Of a stretch of DNA of 10,466 bases, positions 1 to 5,859 are shown in pieces (within the stretch, counting starts at the first letter, position 1; each line of letters opens with the position of its first letter). The stretch spans positions 1 to 10,466 of the forward strand of contig JANXRO010000409.1 in the NCBI GenBank assembly GCA_025356765.1. Reading direction: 5' to 3'. The translations under genes were made by a program, and so were the position numbers. The stretch comes from Hyphomicrobiales bacterium (GTDB lineage Bacteria > Pseudomonadota > Alphaproteobacteria > Rhizobiales > Aestuariivirgaceae). A model generated the notes under the pieces. That model was not told where the DNA came from. It made no database searches and saw nothing but the letters and a program-made list of their open reading frames with translations.

Positions 1-35
1 CAAGGGTCAATTTTTCAAAATAAAAATTCTGAGCT

Positions 36-239
36 TTATTTCAGCAGGAACGTCACTTTCATATTCACGCGCCATTCAGAAATTTTGCCATTCTTCACAA
101 CACATTTAATATCTTGCACCCAAGCGCCTTCGATATTGTCCAATGTATCATCAGCTTTGGTGATGCCGTTTTGAACCGCGTCTTCAATGCTGTTTGCAGA
201 TGATGCGGTAATTTCAATTACTTTTGCAACCGATGTCAT
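36..239 (-). CDS. Dodecin family small protein
   Basis: The 67-residue protein matches the dodecin family in length and pattern: a beta strand (VAKVIEITASS), one helix (SIEDAVQNGITKADDTL), then two strands (residues 40-48 and 53-65). Known dodecins form hollow 12-subunit spheres in the cytoplasm that bind flavins or flavin breakdown products, buffering free flavin. Trp40 sits where dodecins place the Trp that stacks on the isoalloxazine ring. The Gln usually found in the following strand (Y-Q-V) appears to be Arg57 (W-R-V), so binding geometry or ligand could differ; I recall the same change in a common proteobacterial subgroup. The ATG at 239 is preceded by only a weak purine stretch (GCGAGAAA). 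The gene diverges from the DUF1489 gene. Family assignment is fairly sure; the ligand is inferred. Confidence 0.85.
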   Translation of the reverse strand: MTSVAKVIEITASSANSIEDAVQNGITKADDTLDNIEGAWVQDIKCVVKNGKISEWRVNMKVTFLLK

Positions 240-303
240 GTTTTTCTCGCTTTTTGTCGTGGATAGTTTATCTGGCGCTTTTCAATTCGGCCAAACTTCG
301 GGC

Positions 304-309
304 TATACT
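304..309 (+). promoter_or_regulatory. Putative -10 box for the DUF1489 gene (leaderless candidate)
   Basis: TATACT matches the sigma-70 -10 consensus at five of six positions. It ends only 5 nt before the ATG at 315, so transcription would begin at or next to the start codon. No Shine-Dalgarno sequence lies before that ATG. The -35 region is weak (TTCAAT at 281-286 with 17 nt spacing). Inferred from sequence alone. Confidence 0.35.
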
Positions 310-314
310 ATGCC

Positions 315-722
315 ATGACTTTGCATTTGATCAAACTCTGTGTTGGGGTAAGTGAAGTTTCCGAAATGGAAGCTTGGGTGAATGACGCACGCGCCACCCA
401 TGATCATGTCACTCGCATGTTTCCAAAGCGCAAAGATGAAATTGTGCCAGGCGGTTCTCTCTATTGGGTGATCCGCGGAATGATTTTGGTGCGCCAACCG
501 ATTCTAGATTTAGAACGTGTCGAAGGTTATGACGGAATAAGCCGCTGTCGCATTGTATTTGATAACTCGCTTGTTCTGGTGCGGCCAACGCCGCGCCGTG
601 CCTTTCAAGGATGGCGTTATCTGCCAGCCGCAGATGCGCCGCCAGATTACAAATCACAAGGGCCGGGGGACGCACTATCAGAACCCATGCGCCGAGAATT
701 GGCAGCGTTGGGATTACTTTAA
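315..722 (+). CDS. DUF1489 family protein
   Basis: The 135-residue protein opens with MTLHLIKLCVGV, the characteristic start of the DUF1489 family, which I know from Alphaproteobacteria and which has no established function. Other visible blocks are W22 in an 'EMEAWV' helix, a stretch ending GSLYWVIRGMILVRQPIL (residues 47-64), and a C-terminal 'FQGWRYLP' segment followed by a helix ending in LAALGLL. There is no signal peptide, membrane segment or nucleotide-binding motif, so it is probably cytosolic and soluble. The ATG at 315 lacks a Shine-Dalgarno sequence and lies 5 nt after a -10-like TATACT, which suggests a leaderless message. Its TAA stop is one nucleotide from the panC stop on the other strand. 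The family call is fairly confident; the role is unknown. Confidence 0.8.
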   Translation: MTLHLIKLCVGVSEVSEMEAWVNDARATHDHVTRMFPKRKDEIVPGGSLYWVIRGMILVRQPILDLERVEGYDGISRCRIVFDNSLVLVRPTPRRAFQGWRYLPAADAPPDYKSQGPGDALSEPMRRELAALGLL

Positions 723-723
723 T

Positions 724-1566
724 CTAAACAGCGATATTATCAATCAAGCGTGTTTTGCCCAACCACGCGGCTGCAAGCAATCGCAAAGGCTCGTCCTCTG
801 TTTGTGGCACAGCAAGAGTTGAAGCATTGCGCGCGGTTACATAATCAACTTTAAACCCCAGCGTGGTGAGAGAGCGCGCCGCAGCGCGTGTTGCACTTTG
901 CGCCTTGCTTCCGCCACGAATTTTCTCGGCGGCTTGTTGCAAGTTTTTATAAATGCCCGTTGCCTGTTGCAATTCTGATTTGGTGAGATAGCGATTGCGT
1001 GACGATAGGGCCAAGCCGCTGGCTTCGCGTTCTGTTGCCACACCAATCACCTTAATGGGCAAATCCAAATCTTTTGCCATGCGTTTGATCACCTGCAATT
1101 GCTGATAATCTTTCTCACCAAACAATGCACAATCAGCACCAGACTGAATAAAAAGTTTAGCAACAACTGTGGCAACGCCATCAAAAAACTGGGGCCGAAA
1201 TTTATCTTCCAATCCTGCCTTGGCTGGCCCCGAAACCTGTACTGATGTAGCAAACTCGGCAGGGTAGATCTGTTGGGCGTTGGGCATAAAAACCAGCGGC
1301 ACATTTTCTTGCGCCAAAAGGGCAACATCTTTGTCTTCGTCGCGCGGATAACGCGATAGATCTTCTGTCACGCCAAACTGTTTTGGGTTCACAAAAATGG
1401 AAACCACAACCTTGTCAGCATGTTCAAGGGCACGGCGCACCAATTGCAAATGCCCCTCGTGCAACGCACCCATGGTGGGCACAATGGCACATGTTAGGCC
1501 CTCGCGCCGCCACAGCGATGTTTCTTCTCTCAAGTTTTCGATGGTGCGAACAATTTTAAGTTTCAT
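724..1566 (-). CDS. panC: Pantothenate synthetase (pantoate--beta-alanine ligase)
   Basis: Catalyses ATP-dependent condensation of pantoate with beta-alanine to pantothenate, the last step of vitamin B5 synthesis on the route to coenzyme A, in the cytosol. The 280-residue length is normal. Visible family motifs: PTMGALHEGHL (30-40) containing the HxGH nucleotidyltransferase signature at 36-39; FVNPKQF (58-64); the pantoate-binding stretch around R124-FFDGVATVV-K137; FGEKDYQQ (149-156); and the KMSKS-equivalent loop ALSSRNRYL (186-194). All look intact. The start MKLKIVRTIENLRE is the usual family start, though the Shine-Dalgarno signal before it is weak. panB, the common partner, is not adjacent, so panC stands alone here. 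It ends one nucleotide from the convergent DUF1489 gene, so neither gene has room for its own terminator in the gap. Confidence 0.97.
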   Translation of the reverse strand: MKLKIVRTIENLREETSLWRREGLTCAIVPTMGALHEGHLQLVRRALEHADKVVVSIFVNPKQFGVTEDLSRYPRDEDKDVALLAQENVPLVFMPNAQQIYPAEFATSVQVSGPAKAGLEDKFRPQFFDGVATVVAKLFIQSGADCALFGEKDYQQLQVIKRMAKDLDLPIKVIGVATEREASGLALSSRNRYLTKSELQQATGIYKNLQQAAEKIRGGSKAQSATRAAARSLTTLGFKVDYVTARNASTLAVPQTEDEPLRLLAAAWLGKTRLIDNIAV

Positions 1567-1638
1567 GGTGGAAGCGGTCTCACTGGATTTTGCAACTTAT
1601 GCGGCAGATCAAGACTGATCACCTATCATAATTGCAAG

Positions 1639-1650
1639 ATATTGAAATAT
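1639..1650. promoter_or_regulatory. Small AT-rich palindrome, possible operator
   Basis: ATATT-GA-AATAT is a perfect inverted repeat in the 158-nt region between the divergent panC and autoinducer-domain genes; an overlapping longer version is GATAT-N6-ATATC at 1638-1653. It could be a repressor or activator site for either gene. However, the whole region is AT-rich, where such repeats arise by chance, and it does not resemble a lux box. Low confidence. Confidence 0.15.
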
Positions 1651-1710
1651 ATCGATTTAAAAATTTCTTTTAACATCAATTCATCCAGCCTAATTTAACA
1701 CATAACGCGC

Positions 1711-1716
1711 TATAGT
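1711..1716 (+). promoter_or_regulatory. Putative -10 box for the autoinducer-domain gene
   Basis: TATAGT (five of six matches to TATAAT) ends 8 nt before the ATG at 1725. The transcript would have a leader of roughly 0-2 nt and no room for a normal ribosome binding site. No good -35 hexamer is visible at 16-18 nt spacing, so an activator may be needed, or the box may be chance. Confidence 0.3.
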
Positions 1717-1724
1717 GAAGAGCC

Positions 1725-2249
1725 ATGCCAAACAGTAAAGTACCATTTCAATCCATAGACGCGGCAACAAGTTTTCTGCTTGACCAGGTTGAGCCTTTGG
1801 ACGTGTGCCACCTTTCCTATTGGTATTTGCAATTTACGGATTCAATTCCAGACCAAGTGTTCTGGGTGGCAACTTATGATCCCGAATACATGAGCTATTA
1901 TATGCAGAACTTCACGCCAATTAACGATCCCGTAATGGCCAATGTTATGGAATTCAAGTTTATTGATTGGTTTGAATGGTTTGAAACAGACGTGGTGGCC
2001 CAAACGATTACCGAAATCGCGCCGCGTTATGGCATTACAAAATTTGGTATCTCAATTCCTCTGCCAGGGCCAAACGAAGATAAAGTTGTTTTCTCAGCTT
2101 GCATGAAAAGCTCGCCCGAAAAATGGGCCAAAGATCGAACCGAATTGGCGCGCCGCATTTTGCCTTTTGCGCAAAAATTTCACGAGAGAATGAAAGGCTT
2201 TGTCGAACACGACAATGTTGCCGAACACGTTTTCCACGTTTTTGGCTAA
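1725..2249 (+). CDS. Stand-alone LuxR-type autoinducer-binding domain protein (no HTH)
   Basis: The 174 residues read as the N-terminal ligand-binding domain of LuxR-family regulators. By eye it aligns with TraR across the pocket with exact spacing: Y51-x3-Y55-x3-Y59-x8-D68-P69 corresponds to TraR Y53, W57, Y61, D70 and P71. Next come W82 (about TraR W85) and YGITKFGISIPLPG (102-115), the GI-x-IP strand that precedes the last helix. The pocket Trp57 equivalent is therefore Tyr55. After the final helix (about 135-160) the protein ends with a short tail; the LuxR helix-turn-helix is absent, and the stop lies one nucleotide from the end of dinB on the other strand, so no downstream HTH fragment exists. 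It could be a ligand-binding modulator that dimerises with a full LuxR protein (as the truncated TraR-like protein TrlR does), or a remnant. No luxI-type synthase is present in the window. The domain call is fairly strong; the function is inferred. Confidence 0.75.
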   Translation: MPNSKVPFQSIDAATSFLLDQVEPLDVCHLSYWYLQFTDSIPDQVFWVATYDPEYMSYYMQNFTPINDPVMANVMEFKFIDWFEWFETDVVAQTITEIAPRYGITKFGISIPLPGPNEDKVVFSACMKSSPEKWAKDRTELARRILPFAQKFHERMKGFVEHDNVAEHVFHVFG

Positions 2250-2250
2250 T

Positions 2251-3525
2251 CTATTTGCGTGTGAATGAAATTCCACGATCAACGGCGCGGGATCCAAATT
2301 TTTTTCTCACCGCGTCCATCGCAAGTTCCGCTTTGGTTTGGGCTGCTTGCTTTGTGTCTAAGGTTGCGGTGTTTTGAACAGTGGTTTCTTCCAAATTAGA
2401 AATTCCTACGCCAATCAATCTAAAGCTTTCATGGCCGACTTCTTTTTGCAACATGGCTTTTGCAACATCAAATATAACATGGGCCAAATTGGTGTGATCG
2501 CTGAATGATGCGCTGCGTGTTCTGGATTTAAAATCTTTCGTCTTCAATTTCAGCGTAACGGTATATCCTGCAAGGTTTGATTTTTTTGCCCGATAAGACA
2601 CCCTTTGACACAGCGCCCACAATTCAGCCTCAAGTAAATCAAGCTGTGAAATATCGTCAAAAAAAGTGTTTTCAGCGCTAACCGACAGCGTTTCATCAAC
2701 AATCGAAACACTGCGATGATCTTCGCCCCGGCTTAAATGATAAAGCCTTGTTCCCATATTGCCGACCAGCTTTAGCAATTCATTTTTATCCATCTGCTGA
2801 AGCTGCGCAATTGTTGTAATACCGCGTTTAGCCAAAAGCGTTTGTGTGGCTTTGCCCACACCCCAAATGGCGCCAACAGACCTTGCCGCCAGAAATTCTA
2901 ATGTTTCATGTTTGCCGATGACTGAAAACCCATGAGGTTTTTGCAAATCTGAAGCCATTTTGGCCAAAAACTTATTATGCGAAAGCCCCACCGAAACTCC
3001 AATGCCAATCTCGGTTTGAATTTTTCGTGCTAGTTTGGCCAAAGACATGGCAGGGCTAGCCCCGTGTAAACGCTCTGTGCCGGTCAAATCCAGAAAAGCT
3101 TCATCAATCGAAACGGGCTGCACCAAAGGTGTTAATTCATCCATCAAGTGGCGCACATCTTTGGCAACGGCAACATATTTGGCCATGTTGGGCCTTACCA
3201 CCACAGCATCGGGGCACAGCTTTAACGCTTGAAACATAGGCATGGCAGAGCGCACACCACTGATGCGCGCTATATAACAGGCAGTGGAAACAACGCCGCG
3301 CTTCCCCCCACCAATGATCACAGGCTTGTCTTGCAAACTTGGGTCATCACGCTTTTCAACCGATGCATAAAATGCATCACAGTCTAAATGTGCGATGGCC
3401 AGATTATTCAATTCTGGGTGCTGCAAAACCCGTGGGCTTTTGCAAACTATGCACCGTGTTGCGTCTGGCGCTAAGCTTGTCATGCAATCACGACAAAAGC
3501 CATTCAATGTGGAGGCAACATCCAT
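2251..3525 (-). CDS. dinB: DNA polymerase IV (Y-family) with N-terminal CxxC-CxxC extension
   Basis: Error-prone translesion polymerase of the Y family, 424 residues against about 350 in E. coli. Palm motifs are intact: LDCDAFYASVE (47-57), with metal ligand D48 and likely steric-gate Tyr53, and SIDEAFLDL (139-147), with D141 and E142. VSVGLSHNKFLAKMASDLQKP (178-198) is the Y-family fingerprint, and WGVGKATQTLLAKRGI (221-236) is the HhH region. The little-finger domain follows, to about residue 375. The first 40 residues form an added module with C11-x2-C14 and C25-x2-C28, probably a zinc ribbon, then PRVLQHPELN leading into the polymerase. I recall this extension from other alphaproteobacterial DinBs. 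No obvious clamp-binding QxxLF-type peptide is seen at the C-terminus (GISFTRK). The ATG at 3525 starts 11 nt after the DUF3572 stop with no clear Shine-Dalgarno, suggesting co-transcription and translational coupling. No LexA box was recognised. Confidence 0.95.
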   Translation of the reverse strand: MDVASTLNGFCRDCMTSLAPDATRCIVCKSPRVLQHPELNNLAIAHLDCDAFYASVEKRDDPSLQDKPVIIGGGKRGVVSTACYIARISGVRSAMPMFQALKLCPDAVVVRPNMAKYVAVAKDVRHLMDELTPLVQPVSIDEAFLDLTGTERLHGASPAMSLAKLARKIQTEIGIGVSVGLSHNKFLAKMASDLQKPHGFSVIGKHETLEFLAARSVGAIWGVGKATQTLLAKRGITTIAQLQQMDKNELLKLVGNMGTRLYHLSRGEDHRSVSIVDETLSVSAENTFFDDISQLDLLEAELWALCQRVSYRAKKSNLAGYTVTLKLKTKDFKSRTRSASFSDHTNLAHVIFDVAKAMLQKEVGHESFRLIGVGISNLEETTVQNTATLDTKQAAQTKAELAMDAVRKKFGSRAVDRGISFTRK

Positions 3526-3536
3526 CGTTCATTCAT

Positions 3537-3842
3537 TCACATGTCAAATTCTGCGCCCGGCAATTTTTGGCGCGCCTTCAAAAATATCAGCGGGTCAACG
3601 CCGTGTTCAGATGAAAAATCCACAATCAATTTCTCGTCTGAAAGAGCGTAATCAAGCAAAAAACTTTTGAAATGGGGTTCCACCAGTCGTTCGCCCAATT
3701 CATTCACCGCCAAACCGCTTGTGGCCATAAACTGATCACGGCGATCATCATCAGCCATCAAAAACGCGAAAAATAGAAGCGGCAAGTCATCATTCGTGGG
3801 ATTATTGGCAAATTTTGGCTGAGGGCGCATGCTATTAACCAT
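3537..3842 (-). CDS. DUF3572 family protein
   Basis: This 101-residue protein fits the alphaproteobacterial DUF3572 family: a mostly helical small protein with an early FFAFLMADDDRRDQFMATSGL block (about 25-45) and a C-terminal VDPLIFLKARQKLPGAEFDM block. No catalytic motif, signal peptide or membrane helix is evident, and no function is established for the family. It lies just upstream of dinB on the same strand (11-nt gap) and diverges from divK, an arrangement I recall from Rhizobiales, so it may share a transcript with dinB. Two starts are possible: the ATG at 3842 (MVNSMRPQ) or the ATG at 3830 (MRPQPKF). Neither has a strong ribosome site. The longer form is given. Confidence 0.75.
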   Translation of the reverse strand: MVNSMRPQPKFANNPTNDDLPLLFFAFLMADDDRRDQFMATSGLAVNELGERLVEPHFKSFLLDYALSDEKLIVDFSSEHGVDPLIFLKARQKLPGAEFDM

Positions 3843-3936
3843 TTTGGGTTTTTTATAATCTTATTTATTAACGCTTAACACCTTAGTTACGTCAATGAAC
3901 CATATTCCGGCAAGGCTTCAAATTGGGCTCTTGATC

Positions 3937-3940
3937 AGGA
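3937..3940 (+). promoter_or_regulatory. Ribosome binding site deciding the divK start
   Basis: AGGA lies 6 nt before the ATG at 3947, a good placement. The alternative ATG at 4007, which matches the usual DivK N-terminus, has only GGGAG about 11 nt upstream. This favours the longer DivK. Confidence 0.45.
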
Positions 3941-3946
3941 TTTGAA

Positions 3947-4375
3947 ATGGAACATTCGGGTTTTTTAACTGAAACAGGGCAACTGCCCGTGGGAGCAGCA
4001 CCACCAATGCAAAAAACAATTCTGGTTGTTGAAGACAATGAACTGAACATGAAGCTTTTCAACGATTTGCTTGAAGCCCATGATTATCGTGTGGTGCAAA
4101 CCAGAGATGGCCTTTCCGCATTAGAACTGGCCCGCAAACACATGCCAGATTTAATTTTGATGGATATTCAATTGCCCGAAGTTTCTGGCATTGAAGTGAC
4201 GAAGTGGCTGAAAGAAGATGATGAATTAAAACGCATCCCCGTGATTGCCGTCACAGCCTTTGCAATGAAGGGTGATGAACAAAAAATCAGAGAGGGGGGC
4301 TGTGAAGCCTATATCTCAAAACCCATATCTGTGGTGAGCTTCCTTAAAACCATCGATGGATTTCTGAAGAAATAA
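3947..4375 (+). CDS. divK: Single-domain response regulator DivK
   Basis: DivK is a receiver-only regulator that, in Caulobacter and relatives, is phosphorylated and dephosphorylated by DivJ and PleC and tunes the DivL-CckA-CtrA pathway at the cell poles. The receiver core from M21 onward is close to Caulobacter DivK as I recall it: acidic pair E29/D30, phospho-acceptor D73 (D53 in standard numbering) in LILMDIQLPEVSG, switch residue T103 in AVTAFAMKG, K125 in YISKPISVV, and the DivK-typical EDNELNMKLFNDLLEA and WLKEDDEL. There is no output domain. Odd point: the predicted start adds 20 residues (MEHSGFLTETGQLPVGAAPP) before the normal N-terminus; it has the better Shine-Dalgarno, but initiation at 4007 would give a standard 122-residue protein. 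pleD begins 2 nt after the stop, so the two are almost surely one operon, as in Caulobacter. Confidence 0.95.
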   Translation: MEHSGFLTETGQLPVGAAPPMQKTILVVEDNELNMKLFNDLLEAHDYRVVQTRDGLSALELARKHMPDLILMDIQLPEVSGIEVTKWLKEDDELKRIPVIAVTAFAMKGDEQKIREGGCEAYISKPISVVSFLKTIDGFLKK

Positions 4376-4377
4376 TC

Positions 4378-5745
4378 ATGACTGCACGCGTTCTTGTTGT
4401 TGATGATATTCTGGCAAATGTAAGGCTTCTCGAAGCCAAGCTAACGGCTGAATATTTTGAAGTTGTCACAGCAATGAACGGGCTGGATGCTTTGGATGCG
4501 ATTCAAAGAACCAAACCAGATATCGTGCTGTTAGATGTAATGATGCCAGGCATTGATGGCGTTGAAGTGTGCAAACGCATAAAGTCTAATCCCTCAACCC
4601 AACATATTCCGGTTGTTATGGTCACAGCACTCGATCAACCCGAAGATCGCCTGCGCGGACTGCAAGCGGGTGCGGATGATTTTCTGACAAAGCCTGTCAA
4701 TGACATCTCGCTGTTCTGCCGCGTAAAATCACTTGTACGTTTGAAAATGCTCACTGATGAATTGCGCATTCGTGCCGAGTCAAACGGAACTGTGGGCCTG
4801 TTGCTGAAATCAGATCTGGGCTTGGTGCAAGGCCCGGGCAATGTGTTGTTGGTTGATCATCGTGACTCTTCCATTGAACGCATCACGGCGGCGCTTCAAG
4901 GTCATCATACCACGCAAGTGGCCTCAGATCCCATCAAGGCCATTGAGATTGCAACATCTGCCACCATTCCGTTTGAGCTGTTGATCGTTAATCTTGGAAG
5001 CGAAACCTATGATGGTTTGCGCCTTGTTTCACAATTTCGTTCGCTTGAAGCCACGCGCCAAACACCCATTTTGGTGATTGTAGATCCGACTGACCAACAA
5101 CTGCTTCTGCGTGCCCTTGATATGGGCGTGAACGACTATTTGATGCGCCCGGTTGATCGCCAAGAACTTCTGGCTCGTGCCAACACTCAGGTGCGGCGCT
5201 GGCGTTATACTGAACAGTTGCGCATGAATGTGAAGGCATCGATTGAACTTGCGGTCACCGATTCACTCACCGGGCTCTATAACCGGCGCTATCTTGAAAC
5301 CCATCTGGGTCATTTATTAGAGCACCACGTTAATCGCGGCAAAGCGCTTAGCGTATTGGCAATTGATGTGGACTTTTTCAAAGCGATCAACGATTCTCAC
5401 GGCCATTTTTCAGGTGATAAGGTTTTGCAAGAACTGGCAGATCGTATTCGCAACACCACGCGCAGCATCGATTTATGTTGTCGCACGGGCGGCGAAGAAT
5501 TCGTTTTGGTACTACCCGGCACTGATCTTATCGCAGCCACAGTGATTGCTGAACGCCTGCGCAAAGCTGTTGCAGGCAAAAGCTTTGCGGTTAAGCCTAG
5601 CACCGCCATTACAGTCACAATATCAATTGGCGTTGCAGCCATTGGTGGCGTGGACGACACGCCAACATTGTTGATTGATCGGGCAGACACAGCACTTTAT
5701 GCAGCCAAGCGCGAAGGCCGCAACCGCGTCAACCTGGCCGCATAA
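4378..5745 (+). CDS. pleD: Response regulator diguanylate cyclase PleD (REC-REC-GGDEF)
   Basis: Makes cyclic di-GMP from two GTP. In Caulobacter, PleD acts at the pole to drive flagellum loss and the motile-to-sessile switch. The 455 residues match the Caulobacter length (about 454). Domain 1 (1-125) is a full receiver with D9/D10, phospho-acceptor D53 (LLDVMMPG), T83 and K105. Domain 2 (155-275) is a degenerate receiver adaptor: at the acceptor position the strand reads LLIVNLGSE, with Asn instead of Asp. Domain 3 (290-455) is the GGDEF cyclase, with DSLTGLYNRRY (295-305), metal ligand D330 in AIDVDFFKAIND, and an intact GGEEF active site (371-375). The product-inhibition I-site RxxD is present (R362 to D365), so feedback inhibition by c-di-GMP is expected. 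The start lies 2 nt after the divK stop, consistent with coupled translation and shared phosphorelay control by DivJ/PleC-type kinases. Confidence 0.97.
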   Translation: MTARVLVVDDILANVRLLEAKLTAEYFEVVTAMNGLDALDAIQRTKPDIVLLDVMMPGIDGVEVCKRIKSNPSTQHIPVVMVTALDQPEDRLRGLQAGADDFLTKPVNDISLFCRVKSLVRLKMLTDELRIRAESNGTVGLLLKSDLGLVQGPGNVLLVDHRDSSIERITAALQGHHTTQVASDPIKAIEIATSATIPFELLIVNLGSETYDGLRLVSQFRSLEATRQTPILVIVDPTDQQLLLRALDMGVNDYLMRPVDRQELLARANTQVRRWRYTEQLRMNVKASIELAVTDSLTGLYNRRYLETHLGHLLEHHVNRGKALSVLAIDVDFFKAINDSHGHFSGDKVLQELADRIRNTTRSIDLCCRTGGEEFVLVLPGTDLIAATVIAERLRKAVAGKSFAVKPSTAITVTISIGVAAIGGVDDTPTLLIDRADTALYAAKREGRNRVNLAA

Positions 5746-5822
5746 AGAAGCGTCAATTCCTTATTGCATCAAGATAAAGCCAGATGCGGCGTTTTGGCCT
5801 TTAAAAAGACCTCAGTCATGCC

Positions 5823-5828
5823 TATACT
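5823..5828 (+). promoter_or_regulatory. Putative -10 box upstream of tatABC
   Basis: TATACT in the 114-nt pleD-tatA gap, with a weak TTTAAA at 5800-5805 (17-nt spacing) as -35. Transcription would start near 5835, giving a leader of about 25 nt that includes the tatA ribosome site. It would allow tatABC expression independent of divK-pleD. No terminator was seen after pleD, so read-through is also possible. Confidence 0.35.
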
Positions 5829-5844
5829 ACACTCATATCATATC

Positions 5845-5851
5845 TGAGGAG
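5845..5851 (+). promoter_or_regulatory. Ribosome binding site of tatA
   Basis: TGAGGAG is a strong Shine-Dalgarno sequence, 8 nt before the ATG at 5860 and only 5 nt before a GTG at 5857. The spacing favours the ATG. Confidence 0.6.
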
Positions 5852-5859
5852 TTTGAGTG

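Noticed and set aside
20..46. AAATAAA / TTTATTT inverted repeat at the end of the dodecin gene as a terminator
   Set aside because: The stem is entirely A-T and overlaps the stop codon; it would not form a stable hairpin.
1621..1640. A lux-box-like 20-mer (ACCTATCATA / ATTGCAAGAT) upstream of the autoinducer-domain gene
   Set aside because: Only about half of the positions are symmetric and it lacks the CTG/CAG-type core of lux boxes; indistinguishable from chance.
3835..3880. Three TTAAC motifs (3835, 3868, 3875) between the DUF3572 gene and divK, as possible CtrA sites
   Set aside because: The spacings are not TTAA-N7-TTAA, and the region is AT-rich. CtrA control of divK is plausible from Caulobacter but not shown by this sequence.
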